From positions 868,001-932,000 of the forward strand of contig NZ_LWLN01000001.1 of assembly GCF_001953745.1 (NCBI RefSeq): a stretch of DNA of 64,000 bases, written 5' to 3'. The notes beneath the pieces were generated by a model. The model ran no database searches. It was not told the origin of the DNA and worked only from the letters and a program-made list of their open reading frames with translations. This DNA comes from Natrinema saccharevitans (GTDB lineage: Archaea; Halobacteriota; Halobacteria; Halobacteriales; Natrialbaceae). Below, piece by piece: positions 34,921 through 43,472 of the stretch. Positions within the stretch are counted from its first letter, which is position 1. Every line of letters begins with the position of its first letter. Position numbers and translations under genes: made by a program.

Positions 34921-35936
34921 CGGTCCCCGGTCGCCTGTGCCGGTACGCCGCGTAACTGGTCGAGCGTCTCGGCGGCCGCGCCCGACTCGATGGCCTCGCG
35001 GGCCGCGTCCGCACCGGCCGCGAGCGAGTCGGCCTCGCCGGCGACGTAGATCGCCGCGCCCGCGTTCGCGAGGATGACGTCGCGTTTCGCGCCGGTTACA
35101 TCGCCCTCGACGATGCCGCGCATGTCCGCGGCGTTCTCCTCCGGCGAACCGCCCGAGATGTCCGCGATGTCGTGGTCGTCGAGCCCGAGATCGGCCGGCT
35201 CGAGGGTGTACTCCTCGACCGAATCGCCGTCGACTTCGGCGGCGACGGTGTCGCCGTGGATCGCGATCTCGTCGGTGCCCGCGCCGTGGACGACCAGCGC
35301 GCGCTCGGCGTCCATCCGGGCGAGGGCGTCCGCGAGGACCGGGACGAGGTCGGGGTCGTAGACGCCGACGACCTGCGCGTCTGCGCCCGCGGGGTTGGTT
35401 AGCGGTCCGAGGACGTTGAAGATCGTCCGCATCCCCAGTTCCTTACGCGGGCCGATGACGGCCTTCATCGCCGGGTGGAAGACCGGCGCGAGCATGAACC
35501 CGATGCCGTCCTCCTCGATCGCTTCCTCGACGGCCGGGGGTTCGGCTTCGACGTCGACGCCGACCTCCTCTAAGACGTCCGCGCTGCCCGACGAGGAGGA
35601 GACGGAGTAGTTGCCGTGCTTGGCGACCGGAACGCCCGCCCCGCCGGCGACGATCGCGCTCGTCGTCGAGACGTTGATCGTGTCGTAGTCGTCCCCGCCG
35701 GTACCGCAGGTGTCGACCAGCGGCTCCCGGTCCGGCGAGATCGTCCGGGCCGCATCGCGCATCCCCTCCGCGAAGCCGGCGATCTCGGCCTCCGTCTCGC
35801 CTTTGGCGCGCAGCGCGGCCAGCAGCGCGCCGATCTGTGCCTCCGTCGCGTCCTCGAACACGGCCGTCGAGGCCGCTCGAGCGTCCGCTTGCGTGAGATC
35901 CTGCCCGTCCGTGACTCGTTCGACGTATTCCTGCAT
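34917..35936 (-). CDS. trpD: Anthranilate phosphoribosyltransferase
   Basis: 339 residues from the ATG at 35936 (MQEYVERVTDGQDLTQAD). Family motifs: DTCGTGGDDYDTINVSTTSA (PRPP binding), KHGNYSVSSSSGSADVLEEVGV and FMLAPVFHPAMKAV, NVLGPLTNPAGA, VVHGAGTDEIA. Transfers the phosphoribosyl group to anthranilate. First gene of the trpD-F-E-G operon; the remaining trp genes (C, B, A) are not in the window. The longer frame to 36068 would start within promoter DNA and is rejected. Confidence 0.93.
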   Translation of the reverse strand: MQEYVERVTDGQDLTQADARAASTAVFEDATEAQIGALLAALRAKGETEAEIAGFAEGMRDAARTISPDREPLVDTCGTGGDDYDTINVSTTSAIVAGGAGVPVAKHGNYSVSSSSGSADVLEEVGVDVEAEPPAVEEAIEEDGIGFMLAPVFHPAMKAVIGPRKELGMRTIFNVLGPLTNPAGADAQVVGVYDPDLVPVLADALARMDAERALVVHGAGTDEIAIHGDTVAAEVDGDSVEEYTLEPADLGLDDHDIADISGGSPEENAADMRGIVEGDVTGAKRDVILANAGAAIYVAGEADSLAAGADAAREAIESGAAAETLDQLRGVPAQATGDR

Positions 35937-35943
35937 AGTGAAC

Positions 35944-35985
35944 ACCAATGTACGTAGTTGTCTTGTAATGTCCAAATAAGTACAT
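35944..35985 (-). promoter_or_regulatory. trp operon promoter region with ATGTAC/GTACAT inverted repeat
   Basis: Upstream of trpD, ATGTACG (about 35948) and AGTACAT (about 35979) form an interrupted inverted repeat around a TATA-like CTTATTTG. TGTACA-like sites are recognised by the archaeal repressor TrpY in Methanothermobacter, so this is a possible operator. No such regulator is seen here. Confidence 0.35.
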
Positions 35986-36120
35986 CGACTTAAGCGTGTC
36001 GCCCGGCTGCGTGCGGACGAGTCGCGTACGGCAGTCGATTCGAAACCTTCAATTAGTGTGGTCGGCAACGATTGAGTGTAGAGGACGTGGCGACGACGGC
36101 CACGGACGAACGCCGAACCA

Positions 36121-36195
36121 GGGTTGGTGGTCTAGTCTGGTTACGACACCTCCTTGACATGGAGGAGGCCGGCAGTTCAAATCTGCTCCAACCCA
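36121..36195 (+). tRNA. tRNA-Val (anticodon GAC)
   Basis: Acceptor GGGTTGG pairs with CCAACCC plus discriminator A. The anticodon stem is CCTCC/GGAGG with loop TTGACAT, giving GAC. T-arm GCAGTTCAAATCTGC. No intron and no encoded CCA. Between trpD (divergent) and the lipoprotein gene. Confidence 0.93.
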
Positions 36196-36464
36196 CTTCT
36201 ACGACGCAACAACGAGGAGCGAGCGGCATATCTGCGCCCGAACGGAACGGCTTGAGCCCTTTTTACGACCGACTGCGACTGTCGTCTCGAGGCAGTTGTC
36301 CACAATTTCGACCGGCTGGAACCGTCGGTCCGATCTTGCAGTCGTCGCTCTCGAGGGGCAGTTGATTCCGAGAAGCCGGCGGAAAATCGGACTCGAACGA
36401 GCGACCGGGGTCGTCTCTCCCGACCGTCGGAGTCGCGATCGAAGGACGACTCTCGTAGTCGCGA

Positions 36465-37511
36465 TTACTCGACGGCGTTCCAGGTCGCCGAGGCGGTCAC
36501 CCGATCGTCGTCGATGTCGACCGAACGCTCGTCGGCGGAGGAACCGAGCGAGTCCTCGAGCGCGCTCGCGTCCGCGTCGCCGAGAACGGCGGCGAACTCG
36601 CCGGCGCCGCCGCCGCCGTCGCCGTCGAACGACAGCGAGCTGACGCCGCCCTCGAGCCCCTCGAGTTCGGGATACTCCACGTCCGAGAACTCCCCGCCGC
36701 CGCTGGTTCCGCCGTCGCCGTTGAGGTCGATCTCGAACTCGTCCCCGTAGCCCCCGAACGCCACCGCACCGTGGCCGGCGGCAGAGAGGAACCACTCGAC
36801 GTCCGCGACCTCTTCGGTCGCTCGTTCGGCCTCGCCCGCGGCGGCCTCGATCGGCGTTTTGACCGCGGCGACGGGATCGGTCATCTCGTTGTCGCTGGCG
36901 AAGACGATCGCGCTCTCGCCGACCGCGATCGCGCCGGAATTCCCGTCGGCGGGGGTGTAGATGTCGTAGTCGTCGATCCCGTCGCTTCGCTCGTACTGCT
37001 TCTCGAACGCCGACTCGGGTTCGGCGGTGAGGACGTCGGCCACTTCGTCGGTGTCGATCTCGCCGGGCAGGACGACCGTCTTGTTCGCCACGAGCGTCGC
37101 GTCGGCGCTCGAGTCGAGCGATGCCACGTCCTCGGAGTCGGTCGCCTCGAGGACGCCGGTGAGACCGTAGGAGTTGAGGCCGAACCCGATGGCGAACCCC
37201 GCCGCTATCGTTCCGGCCATCGGCAGTCCCATCATCGGGTCGTTCTGATACTCTTCGCCCAGTTCGTCGTCCTGAGTCCCGTCGTCGCTTTCGGAATCCT
37301 CGAGGTCCGACCAGTCGATGTAGATGAACCCGACCGCACCCTCGTCGTCGGTGGTGAGCCACTGTGCGTACGTCGGCGGGGAGTCCTCGCCGCCACCGTT
37401 GCCGTTGCCGTTACCGTTACCGTCCTCGTCGTCGGAACCGAGACAGCCGGCGGCACCCGCTGCCATCGAGACACCCGTGAGCTTCAGCACGTCGCGGCGG
37501 TTCACAGTCAT
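36465..37511 (-). CDS. Tat-exported haloarchaeal lipoprotein of unknown function
   Basis: 348 residues. The Tat signal RRDVLKLTG with lipobox GAAGC is followed by an Asp/Glu/Gly/Asn linker. Residues about 50-340 are acidic with alternating strands and helices, and no enzyme motif is visible. A near-hydrophobic Gly-rich stretch (GLPMAGTIAAGFAIGFGLN) at about 95-115 resembles a membrane-associating loop. A TATA element (TTTATAAT on the minus strand, 37536-37543) lies 25-32 nt upstream of the ATG. Divergent from the AEC transporter. I cannot name a function; it may be a family of secreted haloarchaeal proteins. Confidence 0.7.
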   Translation of the reverse strand: MTVNRRDVLKLTGVSMAAGAAGCLGSDDEDGNGNGNGNGGGEDSPPTYAQWLTTDDEGAVGFIYIDWSDLEDSESDDGTQDDELGEEYQNDPMMGLPMAGTIAAGFAIGFGLNSYGLTGVLEATDSEDVASLDSSADATLVANKTVVLPGEIDTDEVADVLTAEPESAFEKQYERSDGIDDYDIYTPADGNSGAIAVGESAIVFASDNEMTDPVAAVKTPIEAAAGEAERATEEVADVEWFLSAAGHGAVAFGGYGDEFEIDLNGDGGTSGGGEFSDVEYPELEGLEGGVSSLSFDGDGGGGAGEFAAVLGDADASALEDSLGSSADERSVDIDDDRVTASATWNAVE

Positions 37512-37596
37512 GATAGTACACCTGTCCTGTCACCTATTATAAACCCCCCGAAGCGGATCGAACGGTACAAACCGCGGAACCGACTGAGCGGGGGGT

Positions 37597-38505
37597 ATGG
37601 AGGTCGTCGGCCGGTTGCTGGCACTGCTCGTCGTCCTGTTGTTCGGCGCGGGCGTCCGAGCGATCGGCGTCCTCGACGGCCGTCGGACCGCGCTGTTGAA
37701 CGACCTCGCCTACTACGTCGCGCTCCCGGCGCTGATCTTCGTGTCGACGTTCGACCGCTCGATCGCCGCGTTGCTCTCGCCGGCGCTGCTCGGCGGGCTC
37801 TTGCTCGTCGTCTCGGGAACCGCGGGAGTCGCCTGGGCCGTCCACTGGCACCGAGACTCGAGCGCGCGCCGGAGCGTCGCGGTCGTGCAGTCGTATCACT
37901 CCAACCTGGGCTATCTGGGGCTGCCGCTGGTCGCCGCGACGTTCGACTCGACGGTCACGGCGATCGCGAGCGTGGTCCTCGGCGTCGTCTCGCTGACCCA
38001 GGTCCCGCTGACGGTCGTCGTCCTCTCGACGCTCAACGGGGCCGGTACCTCGGTCACCGACGAACTACGGGGACTGGCGACCAACCCCGTCCTCCTGACG
38101 CTGCTGGCGGGACTGACGATCGGCTCGCTCGGGATCGGGGTTCCCTCTCCCGTCGCCGTCGGCCTCGACGCCGTCGGGTCGCTCGCGCTGCCCGTCGCGT
38201 TGCTCTGTGTCGGCGCGTCGCTGGACGTCGACCGGTCCTCGATCGACGCGAGCGCGACCGCGGCCGTCGTCGCCTGTAAAGTCGGGCTGATGCCCGTCCT
38301 CGCGTGGCTGGTCTTCTCCGCGCTGGCCGTCGACACCGCGACGCTCGTCGCCTGCGTCGTGATGCTCGGCACGCCGACGGCCGTCTCGACGTTCGTCTTC
38401 GCGAACGAACTCGGCGGCGACCCGGAGTTCGCGTCGCTGAACGTCTTCGTCACGACGCTGTCCTCGGTCGTGACGCTGTTCGTCCTCATCACGCTGGTCG
38501 GCTGA
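37597..38505 (+). CDS. AEC family (auxin efflux carrier-like) transporter
   Basis: 302 residues, about ten hydrophobic segments in two blocks. YYVALPALIFVSTF in the first block and the NLGYLGLPLV motif near residue 105 match AEC/PIN-type permeases, as does the second-half VMLGTPTAVSTFVFANELGGD. Transport substrate unknown; bacterial members move malate or similar organic acids. Its start overlaps nothing. It is divergent from the lipoprotein at 36465, with TATA elements on both sides of a short spacer. Confidence 0.85.
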   Translation: MEVVGRLLALLVVLLFGAGVRAIGVLDGRRTALLNDLAYYVALPALIFVSTFDRSIAALLSPALLGGLLLVVSGTAGVAWAVHWHRDSSARRSVAVVQSYHSNLGYLGLPLVAATFDSTVTAIASVVLGVVSLTQVPLTVVVLSTLNGAGTSVTDELRGLATNPVLLTLLAGLTIGSLGIGVPSPVAVGLDAVGSLALPVALLCVGASLDVDRSSIDASATAAVVACKVGLMPVLAWLVFSALAVDTATLVACVVMLGTPTAVSTFVFANELGGDPEFASLNVFVTTLSSVVTLFVLITLVG

Positions 38506-38542
38506 TTCCCTCGAGCGAGCGGGGACCGCAAAGAGCGTCGCG

Positions 38543-39199
38543 TTACGGCGAGAAGAATCGCTTGAGCCGGCCGAGTAGGCCGGGTGAGTCGTCGGACGCG
38601 TCGTCTCCCCCGCCGTTCCCGTCGCGATCGACCGAACCGGCGAGCGGGCCGGCGTCGTCGGGCCAGTCGTCGTCCGTCGACCCCGGTGCGGCCCCCGTCT
38701 CGAGGTCGTCCATCGAGAGGTCGACGTCGTCGATCTCGGGGGTCGACTCGCGGCCCTCGCCGGCTTCGGCCGCGCGGACGTCCGCGCCGGTCACGTCGCC
38801 CGTTTCGACGCGGGCCGCGAGATCCTCGAGGTCGGCGTCGTCCGGGATCGAAGCGGCGGCGGCGTCGATCGAGGTCGGCTCCGACTCAGCGGCGTCCGCG
38901 GGCGTGCTGTCACGACCCTCGCCCGCACTCGGCTCCGAGGTCGGTTCGGCGGTCGCGGGATCGGTGGTCGGAACGTCGTCCTCGTCGAACTCGGTCGTCA
39001 CGGACTCGCTGGCCGTCGTGTCGTCGCTCGAGTCGGCCGCCGACCGGGCCGAATCCAGCGACTCGAGGATGTCGTCGACGCTTTCTTCGGAGACGACCCG
39101 CTGGGGGCCGCCGCCGGGCTCTAAGGCGTCGTCGGAGTCGGCGTCGGCCGCGTCCGCCTCGTCGGCCGTGGAGGGACCGGATGATCGCTCGTCGCTCAT
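38543..39199 (-). CDS. Acidic haloarchaeal hypothetical protein with amphipathic tail
   Basis: 218 residues, almost entirely Asp/Glu/Ser/Ala-rich and probably disordered. A short helical motif SEESVDDILESLDSARSAA sits near residue 38, and a second DLEDLAARVETGDVTGADV near 130. The C-terminus GLLGRLKRFFSP is a compact amphipathic, positively charged helix that could bind membrane or a partner. No enzyme domain. Start at 39199 (MSDERSSG); an alternative Met at 39226 is possible. Lies between convergent AEC and same-strand BrkB genes. Function unknown. Confidence 0.6.
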   Translation of the reverse strand: MSDERSSGPSTADEADAADADSDDALEPGGGPQRVVSEESVDDILESLDSARSAADSSDDTTASESVTTEFDEDDVPTTDPATAEPTSEPSAGEGRDSTPADAAESEPTSIDAAAASIPDDADLEDLAARVETGDVTGADVRAAEAGEGRESTPEIDDVDLSMDDLETGAAPGSTDDDWPDDAGPLAGSVDRDGNGGGDDASDDSPGLLGRLKRFFSP

Positions 39200-39291
39200 G
39201 GTGGTGGCTGTCGCTGCCGGCGACATAATCCTTCCCCTGTCGGTGGTCGAACGACGAGCCCTATGGACAGTACCCGGACGTCGGGGATGAA

Positions 39292-40074
39292 TCACTCCGC
39301 GAGTGCCGGGTTCGCGCGGACGACGTTGAGGACGGCCCCGAACAGAATGATGACGCCCGCGAAGTAGAGCCAGGTGACAAACAGCAACACAGCACCGAGC
39401 GCCCCGTAGGCCTCGTACTGGGCAGCGTTGGCCGCGTACAGTTGGAAGCCGAACTGGAGGACGGTCCAGCCGACGGCGGCGAAGACCGCGCCCGGCAGGA
39501 TCTCGGTCACGTCGACGGGGACCGGCGGCAGAACGTAGTAGATCGGCAGGAAGACGAGAACGAGCCCGGCGAGCAGGGCGAGCCAACTGAGGAGGCCGGC
39601 CAGCGGCACGGTGTCGGCGACGAGTCTGATCGCCGCCCCGATCCCGATCATCAGAGCCATCGCGCCCGCGCCCGCGACGAGTACCGTGAGTCCGTCGACG
39701 AGCTGCCCGACGAGGCTCTCCTCGGCGACCTCGTCGTAGACCTTGTCGAACGCGAGGCTCAGCCCCCGAAAGACCTTGAGCGCGCCCCAGCCGGCGACGG
39801 CGAGCGCGACGACGGTCGCCTCGACCCGTCCGGATTCGGTCGTCAGCGCTTCGGTAACGAGGTCTTCGCCCGACGCCGGGAGGAAGTCCCCGGCGACAGT
39901 GATCAGCCGTTCGGCGGCCGCCTCGCCGCCCAGCAGCGAGCCGACGACGAGCGCGAGCAGGACCAGCGGGATCAGCGACACGAACGCGTAGTAGGCGAAG
40001 CCGGCCGCGAGAAAGGTCAGATCTCGGTCGCTCGCCGTCCGATAGATCGCAGTGACTGCCTCCGGAAGTTCCAT
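39292..40074 (-). CDS. YihY/BrkB-family membrane protein
   Basis: 260 residues with six hydrophobic helices. FLAAGFAYYAFVSLIPLVLL at the start is the hallmark of the family. WGALKVFRGLSLAFDKVYDE and ILPGAVFAAVGWTVLQFGFQLY follow, then a C-terminal YGALGAVLLFVTWLYFAGVIILFGA. Often mis-annotated as ribonuclease BN; the role is unknown, perhaps transport. Start at 40074 (MELPEAVTAIYR), 102 bp from the stop of the CAP-domain gene. Confidence 0.87.
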   Translation of the reverse strand: MELPEAVTAIYRTASDRDLTFLAAGFAYYAFVSLIPLVLLALVVGSLLGGEAAAERLITVAGDFLPASGEDLVTEALTTESGRVEATVVALAVAGWGALKVFRGLSLAFDKVYDEVAEESLVGQLVDGLTVLVAGAGAMALMIGIGAAIRLVADTVPLAGLLSWLALLAGLVLVFLPIYYVLPPVPVDVTEILPGAVFAAVGWTVLQFGFQLYAANAAQYEAYGALGAVLLFVTWLYFAGVIILFGAVLNVVRANPALAE

Positions 40075-40175
40075 ACAGTTCGTACGACGATCAGGCCCAA
40101 GAACGTGTAAGTCGTTCGCAGTTCCTGTGTGAGTCTCGCGGTCCGAACGGCCCGCCGACGACCCGAGACGGGCCC

Positions 40176-40916
40176 TCACCACTCGCGACAGAAGTTCTGG
40201 CCGGCGTAGACCGCGCCGTCCTCGTCGATGTAGACGCCGACGCCCGCTCGGTCCCACGTCGGCGTCTCGCCCTCCTCGAGGATCGCCCGCCGGTGATCCG
40301 TGGAGTTCATCCACTGATCGACGAGACCGGTCGCGAGCGCCTCGGCGGTCCGGTAGCGGACGACTCCGCCGGTCGGCCGTTCGACGCGTCGGTCGACCCA
40401 GGTCATGGCGATGTTCTCGCCGTAGGCCCGACAGTAGTCGTCGACGTCTCCGAAACGATCGTACGGTCCCTCGCCCTCGGGGTTCGTGTGCGCGAAGTAG
40501 TCCCGTTGACCCATATCGTGAGTGTGTGCCCGAGCGACCGACGCGACGGTCCCGTCCCACTCGAGGGGCTCGAGACCGCGCTCGGCACGGCGCTCGTTGA
40601 TTTCGGCGTGGACGAAGTCCTCGACGGTCGGCGAGGTGATCGTCTCGACGTCGGTTTCGTACCGGGTCACGCCCGGATCGTCGGGATCCGTTACCGGCGG
40701 ATTGCGCTCGCCGGCCGGCGGCGGCTCGGAACTGGGCGCGGGCCCCTCGCCGAGGCCGAGGTCGTCGACCACCTGTGGGGCGAACACGGTGGCCCCGACG
40801 GCGAGGGAGACGACGAGCGCGACCGCGACGAGCAGGCTGGCCAGTCCCCGGAGCAGCGCCCGGTCGACTCGCTCGGTCGTCTCACCGTCCGTTCCATCGG
40901 ATCGTCGCTCGTCCAT
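40176..40916 (-). CDS. CAP-domain (YkwD/SCP-like) membrane-anchored protein
   Basis: 246 residues. A hydrophobic N-terminal segment (residues 24-47) is a signal anchor, then a Pro-rich acidic linker. From about residue 100 the CAP domain: INERRAERGLEPLEWD, SVARAHTHDMGQRDYFAHTNP (His/Glu-type motif), YGENIAM and WMNSTDHRRAILEEG, then a C-terminal YAGQNFCREW with the two Cys of the domain. It would sit on the cell surface. Functions in archaea are not established. Confidence 0.85.
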   Translation of the reverse strand: MDERRSDGTDGETTERVDRALLRGLASLLVAVALVVSLAVGATVFAPQVVDDLGLGEGPAPSSEPPPAGERNPPVTDPDDPGVTRYETDVETITSPTVEDFVHAEINERRAERGLEPLEWDGTVASVARAHTHDMGQRDYFAHTNPEGEGPYDRFGDVDDYCRAYGENIAMTWVDRRVERPTGGVVRYRTAEALATGLVDQWMNSTDHRRAILEEGETPTWDRAGVGVYIDEDGAVYAGQNFCREW

Positions 40917-40988
40917 CGAATCGACGGTCCACTCGTCGGTACAAGAGCGTCGGGACGGACTACAGTGAGTGAGAGCGCCGCGACCCGA

Positions 40989-41306
40989 TCACGGGCTCGC
41001 GGTCGTGTCGCCGTCGCCGAAGATCGTCTCGTGCATCCCGATCACGAGGCCGGGAACGACCGCCATGAACAGGTGTTCCTCGAGGGGGATGCCGGCGACG
41101 TCGATCCCGGTCCGAAGTTTGATGTCGAAGACGCCGACGGCGAGGGTATAGCGGTCCCAGATGTAGGCGATGGGGTACAGCGCGAGGATCGTCACGGCGG
41201 CCTTCCGGACGGCGTTCGCGCGACGCAACAGGAGCGCAGCGACGATTCCCCAGACGAGTTCGGTCACGAGGTAGGTGTAGCGTCCGAAGACGCTGATGTC
41301 GACCAT
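40989..41306 (-). CDS. Lycopene-cyclase-domain membrane protein (single repeat)
   Basis: 105 residues, three hydrophobic helices, with the family motif IPLEEHLFMAVVPGLV near residue 72-88. Lycopene cyclases of this type normally contain two such repeats in about 230 residues, or two separate small proteins (CrtYc/CrtYd). Only one is present here. It may work as a homodimer or be a different, cyclase-derived membrane enzyme. A TATA element (GTTTTTATACT on the minus strand) lies 22-30 nt upstream. Divergent from the CBS gene. Confidence 0.75.
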   Translation of the reverse strand: MVDISVFGRYTYLVTELVWGIVAALLLRRANAVRKAAVTILALYPIAYIWDRYTLAVGVFDIKLRTGIDVAGIPLEEHLFMAVVPGLVIGMHETIFGDGDTTASP

Positions 41307-41325
41307 CGACGGCCATTCAACGGCC

Positions 41326-41336
41326 AGTATAAAAAC
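41326..41336 (-). promoter_or_regulatory. TATA element of lycopene-cyclase-domain gene
   Basis: Plus-strand AGTATAAAAAC; on the minus strand it is centred about 25 nt from the ATG at 41306. Confidence 0.6.
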
Positions 41337-41370
41337 ACCCGGGCTGAAGCCACCCGGATAAAACGTGCAG

Positions 41371-41381
41371 TATTTTAAATA
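41371..41381 (+). promoter_or_regulatory. TATA element of CBS-protein gene
   Basis: TATTTTAAATA, 30-40 nt upstream of the ATG at 41411, so a leader of only a few nucleotides is expected. Confidence 0.55.
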
Positions 41382-41410
41382 CCCCGGCGGCTCTACGTTC
41401 ACGCAGAAAG

Positions 41411-42568
41411 ATGAATATCGCTGATATCGCCACCACGGAGTTCATCGAAGTCGACGTCGGAACGCGAATGGGGAAGGTTCGGTCCATGTTCGAAGACGGC
41501 AACCCCAAGGGGATCATCGTCACGAACGACGGGGACTACGAGGGGGTCATCAGCGAGCGGGAGGTTCTCCAGTCCCACGTCGAGGACGACGCCAAGGTGG
41601 CGGCACTGACGAAGCCGAGCCGGAGTACGCCCTCACCCAAGGTCGACCGACAGGAGGATGTCCGGGAGACCGCCCGCGTTCTCGTCGAGAGCAACGCGAA
41701 GGTCGCGCCGGTCTTCGAGAACGACGACCTCTGGGGCGTCATCACCGACGACGCGATCCTCGAGGCCGTTCTCGAGAACCTCGACGCGCTGACCGTCGAC
41801 GACATCTACACCGCCGATCCGGTCACGGTCACCGAAGACGACGGGATCGGCAAGGCGATCAATCTCCTGCGCGAACACGGTATCTCTCGCCTGCCCGTCA
41901 TGAACGAGAACGGCTACCTCGCCGGGGTCGTCACGACCCACGACATCGCCGACTTCGTCATCCGGGAGAACCACACGACGACGACCGGCGACCGGGTCGG
42001 TGACAGCCAGCGTCTGCTCGACGTGCCCGTCTACGACATCATGACCAGCCCCGTCGAGACGACCACGCTGGACACGACCGCGAAAGCGGCCGTCGAGACG
42101 ATGCTTGGCAACGACTACGCGGGGCTTATGGTCACGCCCGAGGACGACGGTCGGGTCGTCATCGGCGTCATCACCAAGACCGACGTCCTGCGGGCGCTGA
42201 CCTTCACCGAAGAGGAACACATGGACGTTCAGATCACCAACATCTCGATGCTCGACACCATCACTCGAGAGGGGATCGTCGAGAGCATCGAGGAGGTCGT
42301 CGACAAGTACCAGGACATGCAGGTGATGCACGCCCACGTTCGGTTCAAGGAACATCAGGAACGGCTCCGCGGAACGCCGCTCGTGCAGTGTCAGATCCGC
42401 CTGCGAACGAACAAGGGTCAGGTCGCCGGAACCGGCGAGGGCTACGGCTCGGAGAACGCCTTCCGCGTCGCGCTCGACAAACTCGAGCGCAACGTCCTCG
42501 AACTCAAAGGCGTCACCAGCGACGAGGAGTACCGCGGCCAGCTCCTGCGGAAGCTCAACGAACTGTAG
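41411..42568 (+). CDS. CBS-domain protein with a ribosome-hibernation-like tail
   Basis: 385 residues. Four CBS repeats at about 1-60, 68-120, 128-185 and 205-270, each with the strand-helix pattern (for example GISRLPVMNENGYLAGVVTTHDIADFV). Residues 290-385 form a different domain (MQVMHAHVRFKEHQERLRGT ... QIRLRTNKGQVAGTGEGYGSENAFRVALDKLER) that resembles the HPF/RaiA fold of ribosome hibernation factors. CBS domains bind adenine nucleotides, so this could be an energy-sensing translation factor. That role is inference. Convergent with radB; complete and intact. Confidence 0.8.
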   Translation: MNIADIATTEFIEVDVGTRMGKVRSMFEDGNPKGIIVTNDGDYEGVISEREVLQSHVEDDAKVAALTKPSRSTPSPKVDRQEDVRETARVLVESNAKVAPVFENDDLWGVITDDAILEAVLENLDALTVDDIYTADPVTVTEDDGIGKAINLLREHGISRLPVMNENGYLAGVVTTHDIADFVIRENHTTTTGDRVGDSQRLLDVPVYDIMTSPVETTTLDTTAKAAVETMLGNDYAGLMVTPEDDGRVVIGVITKTDVLRALTFTEEEHMDVQITNISMLDTITREGIVESIEEVVDKYQDMQVMHAHVRFKEHQERLRGTPLVQCQIRLRTNKGQVAGTGEGYGSENAFRVALDKLERNVLELKGVTSDEEYRGQLLRKLNEL

Positions 42569-42586
42569 CGCCGACTCGGTGCGGGC

Positions 42587-43294
42587 TCAGTGGCGCGCCG
42601 ACTCCTCGCCGCCCTCGAGCCCCCGATCCGTGATCCGGAACTGAACCGACTCGCCGGCCGGCTTCGAGCGGTGTTTCTCCAGCGTCGCGCGTCGGTTCCC
42701 GCCACGGAACCGCTCCAAGCGGACGACGGTCCCGGTCCAGTGTTCCAACGTGTTACCGCCCAGTCCCCGGGTCCGATCCGAGTCGGGATCCGAAAAGACC
42801 TGGTTCGTCAGGACGACCGCCAGATCGTGTTTCCGCGCGAGCGAGAGCAGGTGAGTCACCTGCCGGGTGACGCTGCGCAGCGCCTCCCCCTCGTCGCCGT
42901 CGGCGGTGCGCTCGAGTCGGTAAAATCCCGTCGCGCTGTCCAGTACGATCAGTTCCGCGCGCTCGGCGAACTCCTCGGCGTCGCGGACGGCCTCGGCCTG
43001 TTCCTCGAAGTCGACGGCGTCTTCGATGACGATCCGCGAGGCGACGGCCTCGAGGTCCCCGTCGTCGACGCTCCCCTCGAGCAACTGCTCGAAGCGGTCG
43101 ACCGAGACGCCTTCGGTATCGATATAGACGACGGTCCCCCCGTCGACGGCCGTCTCGACGGCCGCCGACAGCGCGAGGTTCGTCTTCCCGGCCGCCGGCG
43201 GGCCGTACAACTGCGTGACGGTCCCGCGTTCGAACCCCCCGTCGAGCAACTCGTCGACCGGGCCACAGCCGGTCGGGATCGCCTCGTCGGTCAC
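42587..43294 (-). CDS. radB: RadB recombinase paralogue
   Basis: 235 residues from a GTG start. The Walker A GPPAAGKTN, then VVYIDTEGVSVDRF, LIVLDSATGFYRLE (Walker B) and a final GLGGNTLEHWTGTVVRLER/ATLEKHRS segment are typical of RadB, which lacks the N-terminal HhH domain of RadA. Regulates RadA in recombination. The start at GTG 43294 is supported by a TTTTTGCGC TATA-like element 21-31 nt upstream. The longer frame (to 43372) would include that promoter. Divergent from the RNase H-like gene at 43473. Confidence 0.9.
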   Translation of the reverse strand: MTDEAIPTGCGPVDELLDGGFERGTVTQLYGPPAAGKTNLALSAAVETAVDGGTVVYIDTEGVSVDRFEQLLEGSVDDGDLEAVASRIVIEDAVDFEEQAEAVRDAEEFAERAELIVLDSATGFYRLERTADGDEGEALRSVTRQVTHLLSLARKHDLAVVLTNQVFSDPDSDRTRGLGGNTLEHWTGTVVRLERFRGGNRRATLEKHRSKPAGESVQFRITDRGLEGGEESARH

Positions 43295-43472
43295 GGTTCG
43301 AGTTGACGGGGTACGCGCAAAAAGGCCCCGGAACGGGCCGACGCGGGACACCACCGCCGCCTCGAGGGCCATCGCGGCCCGATACCGTCGGTGCCTGTCT
43401 CCGACCGACGGGCCGTCCCGATGATCGAACCCGGTCGCGTACGTTTATTCCTCGGGGGAGCGAAGGTCGCCC

